From: Phnomibacter ginsenosidimutans
GTDB taxonomy: Bacteria > Bacteroidota > Bacteroidia > Chitinophagales > Chitinophagaceae
Assembly (NCBI RefSeq): GCF_009740285.1
Contig: NZ_CP046566.1
Span: 1,918,501-1,982,500 of the forward strand
Direction of reading: 5' to 3'
DNA: 64,000 bases
Shown: piece by piece, positions 1 through 7,412 of the stretch
Position numbering within the stretch: the stretch's first letter is position 1
Layout of the letters: every line of letters begins with the position of its first letter
Position numbers and translations under genes: made by a program
Notes under the pieces: generated by a model
Told to the model about the DNA's origin: nothing
Seen by the model: only the letters and a program-made list of their open reading frames with translations
Database searches by the model: none

Positions 1-414
1 AAAGCATCCATCCATTTTATTGTTCGAGATTTTGAAACGTATAAGCTGGCCGAGCATGAAAATCGGTTGCAGCAAATAGCCGAACAAGTTGTGGCGGAGT
101 TTCCTGGTGCTACCATGGATTTTGTGGTAACCGAGCAATACCGCAACATGAAAGAAGTATTGGACAAACATCCGCAGATTGTAGCGTTGGCAAAGCAAGC
201 TATTGAAGCCAATGGACTTACTGTGAAAACAGAAGCCATTCGTGGGGGTACCGATGGTAGCCGCCTGAGCTTTATGGGATTGCCTTGCCCCAATATTTTT
301 ACCGGTATGCAAAACCTGCATGGCAAGCACGAATGGATAAGTGTACAGGACATGCAAAAAGCATCAGACGTGTTGGTAACGCTGGCGCAGTTGTGGGCAA
401 AGCCCAATGCATAA
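1..414 (+). CDS. pepT: Peptidase T (tripeptidase), C-terminal part
   Basis: The open frame runs in from the left edge, so the N-terminus and most metal ligands lie outside the window. The visible 137 residues match the end of the M20B aminotripeptidase PepT. The segment RGGTDGSRLSFMGLPCPN (about residues 80-97 of the visible part) followed by GMQNLHGKHEWIS is the family's C-terminal signature, including the late metal-ligand His region. PepT is a cytosolic zinc enzyme that removes the N-terminal residue from tripeptides. It converges on the membrane protein gene ending at 444, 29 bases away. The family call is secure. Confidence 0.9.
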   Translation, partial: KASIHFIVRDFETYKLAEHENRLQQIAEQVVAEFPGATMDFVVTEQYRNMKEVLDKHPQIVALAKQAIEANGLTVKTEAIRGGTDGSRLSFMGLPCPNIFTGMQNLHGKHEWISVQDMQKASDVLVTLAQLWAKPNA

Positions 415-443
415 TGCTTTTTAGAAAAGGGTGACGAGTACCA

Positions 444-983
444 TCAGTGCCACCAAAAAAATACGATGCCCAGGCCGCCGGTAATCATGCCAGCGACACC
501 AGAGGCAAAACCACTGCCTTTGCGATTGTTGAATGATTTGGCACGGCTAACCGCAATGATACCTGTGATAATAGCGCCAGGCCACAGGAGTAATGTGAGC
601 ACAGATACATAGGGAATAAACATTACCACAATACCGGCAATACCCATTATCATACTCCAGTTGCCCAGCGTTTTGTTGCGCTGCATGGCAGCATCAGCTT
701 CCGGGCTGAGTGTGGGGTCTATAAACAGTTGATAGACTTTAAAAATGCGTTTCTCTTTTTTGCTGAGTTTTCTGCCGACAAACGATTCGAAGCCCGCCAA
801 AGTATAGGCAGCTTTTTCTGCCTTCAGATACAATTGTATTTGCTGTACCGTTTCCTGTACCAGCGTGGCTTTGTCTTTTTTGGCTGGCACAAATCCGGCT
901 GCGTTGACATCGGCATTGAAAGCAAACAAGGCGGCTATAATACAACCGATGACCAGCCATTTGGAAGAAAAGAAACGTTGCAT
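444..983 (-). CDS. Hypothetical membrane protein with signal peptide
   Basis: This 179-residue protein opens with a hydrophobic signal or anchor (residues 9-29, ending near VNAAG). A charged, Lys-rich stretch follows (about 34-105), with a KKEKRIFKVYQLF segment. Two hydrophobic segments around residues 108-145 and 158-178 resemble the small-membrane-protein organisation of DUF4190-like proteins, but no catalytic motif is visible. It ends in FFWWH. It lies 23 bases downstream of the conserved gene at 1007-1534 on the same strand, so the two may be co-transcribed. I cannot assign a function. The reading frame itself is credible because of the signal peptide and membrane pattern. Confidence 0.6.
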   Translation of the reverse strand: MQRFFSSKWLVIGCIIAALFAFNADVNAAGFVPAKKDKATLVQETVQQIQLYLKAEKAAYTLAGFESFVGRKLSKKEKRIFKVYQLFIDPTLSPEADAAMQRNKTLGNWSMIMGIAGIVVMFIPYVSVLTLLLWPGAIITGIIAVSRAKSFNNRKGSGFASGVAGMITGGLGIVFFWWH

Positions 984-1006
984 AAAGCTGAATTAGTGGT
1001 ATAAGC

Positions 1007-1534
1007 TTATACGGTGGTGAGTGGCTTGTAGCGGCTGGCCAGCCAGCTTTGAGCAGCAGGCACCATCCACTTGTTCAACCAGTCGGCCTTGGTTTGTACC
1101 AGGTTATTAAAGTAAATGGTATCGGGGGAAATAAAGCCTTTTTCGATACCGTATTGCAACTGGTGTACGGGCAGCATTTCTACCTTGCCTTTTACCAAAA
1201 ATGCCAGCGACAAACGGTCGAACATATTTACCCGAAAACGTTGTTCTATTTCTTTGACCATGCGTACCGAACTATCGGTGCTGCAACCGCCCACCGTGGT
1301 GGCACTTTCATCGGCCATAATCACCAAAAACTGACCGAAGAATAAATTGGCGTAACCCTTCACCGGGGCGCCATGACTTTTCCAGTTGGCTACAAAATCT
1401 TCCAGCATTGGTTCTACCTGCAAGGCTTCGCTCATCATGAGCATGCGGTTGCACTGATAAATCCACACACGGCTGTTGTCGGCAAAATCGGCCGGCACCA
1501 GCTCTCTCCACGTATCAAATATTGTTTGCTCCAT
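1007..1534 (-). CDS. Conserved Bacteroidota protein (often mislabelled ABC transporter ATPase)
   Basis: I place the start at the ATG at 1534 (MEQTIFDTWREL), not at the non-ATG start 18 bases upstream, giving 175 residues. The sequence is soluble, with no signal peptide or membrane segment. Recognisable blocks are SRVWIYQCNRML, GAPVKGYANLFFGQF and MADESATTVGGCSTDSSVR. I recall this family in many Bacteroidota, frequently annotated as an ABC transporter ATPase, but no Walker A, signature or Walker B motif is visible, so that name is unsupported. The conserved Asp/Ser/Cys-rich block suggests a binding or catalytic site of unknown kind. It follows trxA on the same strand, separated by a terminator hairpin. 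Confidence 0.65.
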   Translation of the reverse strand: MEQTIFDTWRELVPADFADNSRVWIYQCNRMLMMSEALQVEPMLEDFVANWKSHGAPVKGYANLFFGQFLVIMADESATTVGGCSTDSSVRMVKEIEQRFRVNMFDRLSLAFLVKGKVEMLPVHQLQYGIEKGFISPDTIYFNNLVQTKADWLNKWMVPAAQSWLASRYKPLTTV

Positions 1535-1547
1535 AGCTGCAAAATAA

Positions 1548-1584
1548 AGCAACCTGTCATCAAATTGGATGATGACAGGTTGCT
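1548..1584 (-). terminator. Intrinsic terminator after trxA
   Basis: A perfect 14-bp inverted repeat (1548-1561 with 1571-1584, 9-base loop) is followed on the minus strand by TTTATTTT. It lies between the trxA stop and the next minus-strand start, so it probably ends the thioredoxin transcript. A smaller CCCGAT/ATCGGG hairpin (about 1600-1614) lies closer to the trxA stop. Confidence 0.7.
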
Positions 1585-1619
1585 GTGCTAAAATTTAACC
1601 CGATACAATCGGGACTTTC

Positions 1620-1937
1620 TTACATGTGTTGCTCAATCTTCTTCACGAAGTTTGACTTGGGCTGAGCACCTACCAGTTTGTCTACCACCTGACCGTTTTT
1701 GAAAAACAGGATGGCAGGAATAGAAGTGATGCCGTAGTTGATGCTTACTTCAGGGTTGTGGTCTACGTTGAGTTTGCCCACCTGAATTTTACCGGCGTAT
1801 TCTTTGCTCAGGTCTTCAATTACTGGACCGATAGCACGGCAGGGGCCACACCATTCTGCCCAAAAATCCACCACAGTCAGTTTATCACTTTCGAGCACGT
1901 CTTTCTTAAAAGCGGCATCGGTAAATTCTAAAGCCAT
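1620..1937 (-). CDS. trxA: Thioredoxin
   Basis: Cytosolic disulfide reductase of 105 residues, the normal size for thioredoxin. The active site WCGPC is at about residues 29-33 in the context [15 protein letters not shown], and the cis-Pro loop is in [11 protein letters not shown] (about 69-79). I chose the ATG at 1937 ([10 protein letters not shown]) because it gives the canonical length and follows a purine-rich AAAGGATA stretch 6-9 bases upstream, one of the few good ribosome-binding sites here. The frame stays open 43 codons further upstream, but that extension is not thioredoxin-like. A terminator follows at 1548-1584. Confidence 0.95.
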   Translation of the reverse strand: MALEFTDAAFKKDVLESDKLTVVDFWAEWCGPCRAIGPVIEDLSKEYAGKIQVGKLNVDHNPEVSINYGITSIPAILFFKNGQVVDKLVGAQPKSNFVKKIEQHM

Positions 1938-2156
1938 TGTATATCCTTTTTTTGATTGGTTAGAAATGTTCGTAGAGAGAAAATCAAAAATAAAGCCATT
2001 TGAAATTTTCTGCCATTTGGCTTTTCCACGAAAGGTGCACAGGTCATTTGCCTGCCAGTTGGGCATACAATTGTGAAGAGCCTGTGAAGGAAAAGGGTGA
2101 AGGGCCGTGGCGGATTGGCACCCAATGGCTAATTTGTCAGCCTAAATTGTACTAAC

Positions 2157-3439
2157 ATGAGCCAACGCTGGTTCCGCTTGTTTTTCTTCCTGATGCTGGG
2201 CTTGCATACGGCGCATGCACAAACAGCTACAGATACGCTTCGCCTGCTGGTGCCCGACCGGGTGTGGGATGGCGAACAAATGCATACCGGCTGGGTGGTA
2301 GCCGTGCAGGGCCATCTCATTGTATATGCCGGGCCCAAGGCCGGTTTTTCCGCAACAGCTATTGGCAAAGCACCGCTGCAAACCATTTCCTTAGCAGGTA
2401 AAACCCTGCTGCCGGGTTTGATAGAAGGGCATTCACACCTGCTGTTGCACCCGTACAACGAAGTAAGCTGGAATGAGCAGGTGCTGGAGGAGTCGGCGGC
2501 AGAACGCATTGCCCGTGCCGTCAATCATGCCCGTGCCACGCTGATGGCGGGCATTACCACCGTTCGGGATTTGGGAACGGAAGGCGCCAACTACGATGAT
2601 GTGGGCCTCAAGCAAGCCATTGATAAAGGCGTCATTCCCGGACCCCGCATGCTGGTGGCTACCAAGGCCATTGTGGCCACCGGTAGCTACGGACCCAAAA
2701 GCAAATCGGCTGATGTAGATTATCCCAAAGGAGCTGCTGAAGCTGATGGCGTAGAAGGACTGACCAGAGAAATACGCAGCCAGATAGGCAAGGGGGCCGA
2801 TGTGATAAAACTCTACGGCGATTATTACTGGGGGGTGGGCCGCACTGCCCGCCCCACGTTTACGCAGGAAGAATTGTCGGTGGCTGTGGCCGTAGCTTCC
2901 AGTGCCGGCCGGCCCGTGGTGGTGCATGCCGTTTCCCCCGAAGCCATGCGCCGGGCTACACTGGCAGGTGTGGCTACCATAGAGCATGGCGATGATGGCG
3001 ACCTCGCCACTTTTCAATTGATGCAACAAAAGGAGTGGCGTATTGCCCCACACTTGCCGCCAGCGAATCGATAGCGCAATACCGCGGCTGGAAAAAAGGG
3101 CAGGAGCCCGAGCCGGTATCCATCACTAAAAAGCGACAATCATTTGCCGCTGCCTTGCAGTCTGGCGTGGGCATTGTGTTTGGCGGCGATGTGGGCGTAT
3201 TTGCCCACGGCAGCAATGTGCAGGAGCTATTGCTGATGGCCGAATACGGCATGCCCATACCACAAGTACTGAAAGCGGCTACTGCCGGTAATGCCGACTG
3301 GTTGCAACTGCCCAACCTCGGCCGCATTCAAACCGGTAAGTGGGCCGATATCATTGCTGTAGCCGGCAATCCTTTGGAGAACCTGCAAGCCCTGTACCAG
3401 GTGCAGCTGGTGATGAAAAATGGGGTTCGGTATAAGTGA
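2157..3439 (+). CDS. Secreted metal-dependent amidohydrolase, frame-disrupted
   Basis: A 427-residue amidohydrolase (imidazolonepropionase/prolidase-like branch) with signal peptide MSQRWFRLFFFLMLGLHTAHAQ. Metal-site features are in order: GHSHLLLHP (HxH near residue 91), DVIKLYGD with the Lys near 216, VVVHAVSPEA near 257, EHGDDGD near 276 and GGDVGVFAHG near 343. The last is read in a different frame. The frame breaks at the AAAA run 3028-3031. One extra A restores QQKGVAYCPTLAASES, matching family sequence across the junction and making the length divisible by three. The likely role is periplasmic hydrolysis of a cyclic amide or peptide-like substrate, which cannot be specified. The break may be a sequencing error. 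Confidence 0.8.
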
Positions 3440-3470
3440 TAATTTCATGTTATTAGCGAAAAATAAAATC

Positions 3471-3884
3471 ATGAAAAATCTCACACTCATAACGCTGCTG
3501 TTAATGCTACACTCACTTGTATTGTTTGGTCAGAGCAAAGTGGTTGATGACCCGGGTGATGGACCGAAATGGATATCCAAAAAATCATTCGGCACGATGC
3601 TACATGAAAGGTTTAAGGATTCGATTCCGGGATTGGATAGTATGCGTTTTGAAATAGTTGTAGATAAAAACGGACATGCTCAAAAGGTGGTATTTATGGA
3701 AGATTATTTTGCGCCAAAAGTCTTACCAGCAAATCTGGCGAAGCTTTCTGCATTTATTAAGTGCTGTATGCAATGGGAACCGGCATGGGTACCGACTAAA
3801 AAAGGAAAGAAGAGATTTGACTGCGCTGTTTTTGAATGGGTAAATTTTGAATTTATCAACAGTAAAATTCCAGCGTCAAATTAA
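3471..3884 (+). CDS. Small secreted hypothetical protein
   Basis: I start this at ATG 3471 (MKNLTLITLLLMLHSLVLFGQ), which gives a clean signal peptide; in-frame starts at 3447 and 3420 would put hydrophilic residues before it. The mature part of about 115 residues contains FEIVVDKNGHAQKVVF, a pattern seen in the C-terminal domain of periplasmic TonB-like proteins, and two Cys in IKCCMQWEPA. No catalytic motif is visible. It starts 31 bases after the amidohydrolase stop on the same strand and could be co-transcribed. Function unknown. Confidence 0.55.
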   Translation: MKNLTLITLLLMLHSLVLFGQSKVVDDPGDGPKWISKKSFGTMLHERFKDSIPGLDSMRFEIVVDKNGHAQKVVFMEDYFAPKVLPANLAKLSAFIKCCMQWEPAWVPTKKGKKRFDCAVFEWVNFEFINSKIPASN

Positions 3885-3944
3885 TCATGTTGATTTCGGC
3901 ATTACGGTTGTTATCACCCGCAATGCTTAAAATCTACATCAATT

Positions 3945-4011
3945 GCTGTTGGTGAAAACACCAACAGCGGTGTTCTCCATGTCACGCAACGTCCCCTACG
4001 GGAGACGTTGC
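3945..4011. repeat. Paired-hairpin intergenic element
   Basis: Two stable inverted repeats lie in tandem. The first is a perfect 10-bp stem with an AAAA loop (3945-3954 with 3959-3968). The second is an 8-bp stem (3986-3993 with 4004-4011) extended by CCC/GGG across a small bulge. They sit in the gap after the secreted protein gene and are separate from the terminator at 4047-4077. The arrangement resembles REP-type dispersed elements of Bacteroidota, but I see no second copy in this window, so repeat status is inferred. Confidence 0.5.
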
Positions 4012-4046
4012 TGGGAAACGTTCCCTGCAACACCACTTCCACCCAC

Positions 4047-4077
4047 AAAAAAAGGATGACTCTCGCCATCCTTTTTT
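4047..4077 (-). terminator. Terminator for the DUF2911 gene
   Basis: An 11-12 bp inverted repeat (AAAAAAAGGATG with CATCCTTTTTT, loop ACTCTCGC) lies 20 bases past the stop of the minus-strand gene at 4098. A-rich and T-rich arms let it work in both directions, so it could also stop transcripts from the upstream plus-strand genes. Confidence 0.75.
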
Positions 4078-4097
4078 ATTACCACAACAACTGCAGC

Positions 4098-4931
4098 TTA
4101 CAAAGTTTTCAGCAGGTCGTTGGCCATTTTTACATAATCGTCGTTTTTGCCTTTGGTGGCCAGGTCAACTGTTTTTTCGGCCATGGCTTTTGCTGCCGCT
4201 TTGTCGCCGAGCTTGGCGCAAATGCGGGCATTGAGCAATGCTACCCAATACGCATTAGGGCTGGCAGCTACTGCTTTGTCGGCCCACTCACGGGCAGTCT
4301 TCAGGTCTTTGCCATTGTCGTAGTAGTACTGGGCAGCAGCAAAATAAGGCTTGCTGTCTACTTCCATTACCTGCTTAATCTGTGCCATTACCTTGCCATC
4401 TACATCGGTGCTGATGGGCAGTGCTACCATCACATTGTCCCAAAGCAGGTGCAGTTCGCAGGTGCTGTTGGTAATGCTCTGAAACTGCATGGTAAAAGTT
4501 TCGGCCTTCATACCTACGGTAGTAGCGGGCACTTTTACACGTACCACATCGTTGGCTTCGTTGTACGCAGCGGGGCTGGTTACATTCAAATCTTTGGTGA
4601 TGATGAGTGTCCACTCTTTGGCTTCGGGAATAGACAACAGACCATACTTACCGGCTTTTACCAGTTTGCCACCAATGGTTACATCATCGCTAAAGGTGAG
4701 GGTGGTTGCATTGTTGGCACCGGTACGCCATACTTTACCGTAGGGCACCAAATCGCCCATTACCACACGGCCTTTGGCACTGGGGCGGCTGTAGCTCAGC
4801 TCAATGGTACCCAAACCAAAATCTTGCTTAATGTACTGAGTAGTAGAAGGCGCAGGAGTTTTGAGGGCCTGGGCCTGAGCACCGGCTACCATACACAGGG
4901 CCAGTGATGCAGCAACAACAATCTTTTTCAT
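4098..4931 (-). CDS. DUF2911 domain secreted protein
   Basis: A 277-residue exported protein. I use the ATG at 4931, giving the signal peptide MKKIVVAASLALCMVAGAQA; the longer frame has no sensible N-terminus. The DUF2911 domain fills about residues 30-170 (IELSYSRPSAKGRVV, VWRTGANNATTLTFSDDV, GKYGLLSIP). The C-terminal third (about 185-275) is helical and Ala-rich with TPR-like spacing (ARICAKLGDKAAAKAMAEK). DUF2911 proteins are common in Bacteroidota and have no established biochemical role. It has its own terminator and appears monocistronic. Confidence 0.85.
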   Translation of the reverse strand: MKKIVVAASLALCMVAGAQAQALKTPAPSTTQYIKQDFGLGTIELSYSRPSAKGRVVMGDLVPYGKVWRTGANNATTLTFSDDVTIGGKLVKAGKYGLLSIPEAKEWTLIITKDLNVTSPAAYNEANDVVRVKVPATTVGMKAETFTMQFQSITNSTCELHLLWDNVMVALPISTDVDGKVMAQIKQVMEVDSKPYFAAAQYYYDNGKDLKTAREWADKAVAASPNAYWVALLNARICAKLGDKAAAKAMAEKTVDLATKGKNDDYVKMANDLLKTL

Positions 4932-5072
4932 AATGCTATCTGATGTTTGGCGCAAATGTACAGGGAATGCAGCTGTACAAGCAAGAGTTGGCGTCTGGTT
5001 CCGCATATGGCAAATGAAGCCAGCTTGTAATTTTTGCTACTGCAAATGCGAAGCCTTTAATTTGGTGCCATC

Positions 5073-5795
5073 ATGCAGATTATTTCACACGCCAAACTAC
5101 CCCTGAGCTATCCCTGGCAGCAAATGCAAACCGAGGTGCAACAATTGCAGCAGCAGTGGTTGCCGCATTTCAATCAGCTGCATTACGAAGGTTCGTGGAC
5201 GGCGCTGGCCTTGCGGTCGCCGGGTGGCGAAACCGGCCATGTGGTGCCCGATGCTGTGGGCGCTGAAACCTATGCCAACACGCCGCTGATGCAGGAACTA
5301 CCCAGCATTGAAGCATGGGTGGCAGCATTGCCGTGTACTGTGATGTCGGTGCGACTGCTGAACCTTGCCGCAGGTGCGGTCATCAAAACCCACCGCGACA
5401 GAGAATTGTCTTTTGAGCAGGGCGAAGCCAGATTGCACCTGCCCATTTTTACGCATCCAAAAGTGCTATTTACCATCGACGGACAAGCCATGCACATGCC
5501 TGCCGGCGAATGCTGGTACCTCAATGCCAACCTGCCCCATTCGGTGGTAAATGAAAGCAACATCGACCGTATTCATTTGGTAATTGATTGTGTGGTGAAT
5601 GACTGGCTGCAAGAAACCATGGCCAATGCAACCCGCTGTATGGCAGCAGTTGATGCTGCGGCTATACAGCAACAGCAGGCTGTTATAGCAGCACTACGAG
5701 AGCAAGGCAGTGCTACATCCATCAAGCTGGCCGATGATTTGGCAGCAGCCTTGCAAGTACATTTGTCTGCTTCATCCTCCAATGCTATTTCATGA
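5073..5795 (+). CDS. Aspartyl/asparaginyl beta-hydroxylase-family 2-oxoglutarate dioxygenase
   Basis: A 240-residue soluble protein of the Asp/Asn beta-hydroxylase family (Fe(II)/2-oxoglutarate-dependent). The iron site is recognisable as THRDRE (first His and Asp, about residues 109-112) and the distal His in NLPHSVVNES (about 158). The Arg in DRIHL nearby would bind 2-oxoglutarate. These enzymes hydroxylate Asp, Asn or related side chains; the substrate here is unknown. Its stop overlaps the start of the APS kinase gene by 4 bases (ATGA), implying translational coupling. A sulfotransferase gene converges on the other side, suggesting a shared modification task. The C-terminal 60 residues are Ala/Gln-rich and helical. 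Confidence 0.8.
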   Translation: MQIISHAKLPLSYPWQQMQTEVQQLQQQWLPHFNQLHYEGSWTALALRSPGGETGHVVPDAVGAETYANTPLMQELPSIEAWVAALPCTVMSVRLLNLAAGAVIKTHRDRELSFEQGEARLHLPIFTHPKVLFTIDGQAMHMPAGECWYLNANLPHSVVNESNIDRIHLVIDCVVNDWLQETMANATRCMAAVDAAAIQQQQAVIAALREQGSATSIKLADDLAAALQVHLSASSSNAIS

Positions 5796-6357
5796 TTGTT
5801 CAATTCACCGGATTATCCGGCGCCGGTAAAACCACACTTGCCCATGCGGTGGCAGAAAAGTTGCAACAGTTGCAGATTTCCCACCTCATTATTGATGGGG
5901 ATGTATACCGCAAAACGCTGTGCGCCGATCTCGGATTTTCTGCAGCTGACCGGCAGGAAAATGTGCGGCGGCTGGCCAGATTGGCGCATGAAAAAGCCAG
6001 GAAGGAGCTGTGGTATTGCTGGCCGTTATCAATCCTTTTGCTGCCATACGGGAGCAAATAGAAAAAGAGTACGGTGCTTACACGGTTTGGGTTGATTGTG
6101 CTTTACCCACCCTCATTAGCCGCGATACCAAAGGTTTGTACAAACGTGCATTGCTGCCCGAAGGTCATCCGGAAAAGCTGCATAACCTCACGGGCGTGAA
6201 TGATGTGTATGAGGCTCCCGAAAATCCGCATGTACACCTGCCTACGCACTTGCACAGCGTGGATGAAGCGGCGGAAATTCTGTTTGCTTTTATTTACCGG
6301 CAATTGATTGCTGAAGGCGCAATATCTCCAGCTGATGATAATATGCCATTGCCGTAG
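5792..6357 (+). CDS. cysC: Adenylyl-sulfate (APS) kinase, frame-disrupted
   Basis: APS kinase phosphorylates adenylyl-sulfate to PAPS, the sulfate donor for sulfotransferases. P-loop GLSGAGKTTL is at residues 7-16, with DGDVYRKTLCADLGFS and the NVRRLARLAHE helix following, then VINPFAAIR and DTKGLYKRAL after the break. The frame shifts at about 6002-6003; one extra A gives ARKGAVVLLAVINPF and a 188-residue protein of normal CysC length. No ATP sulfurylase (CysD/CysN or Sat) is in the window, so APS must come from elsewhere. It overlaps the hydroxylase by 4 bases and overlaps the convergent sulfotransferase gene by 68 bases at its 3' end. Confidence 0.85.
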
Positions 6358-7245
6358 CAAGGCTATCGGGTATGGATTGATGATTCATTTTTTCAGCAAA
6401 AGCTTCGCCGGGCCGCTTGGCATGAAACTGGCTTCTGGTTTGCATTTGCGCCAGTAAAGTTTCGCTGAGAGCAATGCCTGCATGTTGTGCGGTTTGTAAT
6501 GTCAGCGCCATGGGGCCTTGGGCATAGTTCAGCAATAAATATTGCGGATGCGCTGTGGCCAATTGGTACATGGTCCTGAAATAATGTTCGAGTACATGAG
6601 CACAGTAACCATCCAAATCGCCGGGCGATAAATCATGTGCAGGTGCTGGCAATGCATTTGCTGGCAACATGCCCGGTACCATGTGCATGCCGCGGCTTTT
6701 TTGATGCGATTGCCATACTTCGTAGGGATGGCGGTACAGCAACACGTATGCAGTAGCGGGGCAACTCTTTTTATATGCTCATGCTGAAACAACTGCCAGG
6801 CATCGGCTTTTACCAACACCTGCTGCTCGGTACCTATGCGGCATTGCGATAGCCACTGCAGCGCAGCATTAAAATAGACGGGCTTTTCCTGCTCAGGCAA
6901 AAGTTGCAACACATCGTCCAGCACGGGTACTTCCGACAGCACTATCATTTGCTCATTCAATGCCATGAGTTGTGCAATCAATGTAGAGCCGCAGCGGGAG
7001 ACATGATGCACAATGACGGATGTTTTTGCCGCAGGCATGGGCGTTGGTTGCAGCAATACTTCAATACCGGTGAGCGGTTTGTTGGTGGCTTTGTTTTCAG
7101 CAAACAGTCTTTTGCAAACAGCAATGCTATCGTCAAAAAAAGGCTCGGTAAAACGATGTTGCTGAGTGAACAGCCAGCTAAGTTGTAAGGTTTGTGCGGT
7201 GGCCGACAGGCGCAAAGGCAACCAATATGGAGGGGGCGTTGTCAT
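6290..7245 (-). CDS. Sulfotransferase family protein, frame-disrupted
   Basis: A PAPS-dependent sulfotransferase-like protein of 318 residues. HHVSRCGSTLIAQLMALNE (about 78-96) is the 5'-phosphosulfate-binding loop. VLLYRHPYEVWQSHQKSRG (about 164-182, in the second frame) is the 3'-phosphate-binding Arg/Ser motif. The break lies in the T5 run at 6768-6772 (A5 on the coding strand); one extra A gives HIKKSCPATAYVLLYRHP, family-like across the join. It converges on and overlaps the APS kinase gene, the probable source of its co-substrate. The acceptor is unknown. There is no signal peptide, so it should act in the cytosol. Confidence 0.8.
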
Positions 7246-7412
7246 GAAATAATGGGAGCGAAGGGCCGTAAAAGTAGGGGTTCGTCAAGCTTGATTTGGT
7301 ATGCATTTGCTCACAAAAAATAGATTGCCCCGGCGGTTTCCTGCACAAGAGTGGTGGTTCCCTCATTTTTACTCACTTTTGCGCAGCAAAAAAGTGATGC
7401 GAAGCAAGTTGT

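Noticed and set aside
4008-4907. Long plus-strand open frame opposite the DUF2911 gene
   Set aside because: It is a complement-frame shadow: Cys/His/Phe-rich, no domain, and it starts within the paired-hairpin and terminator region. The minus-strand frame has a signal peptide and family match.
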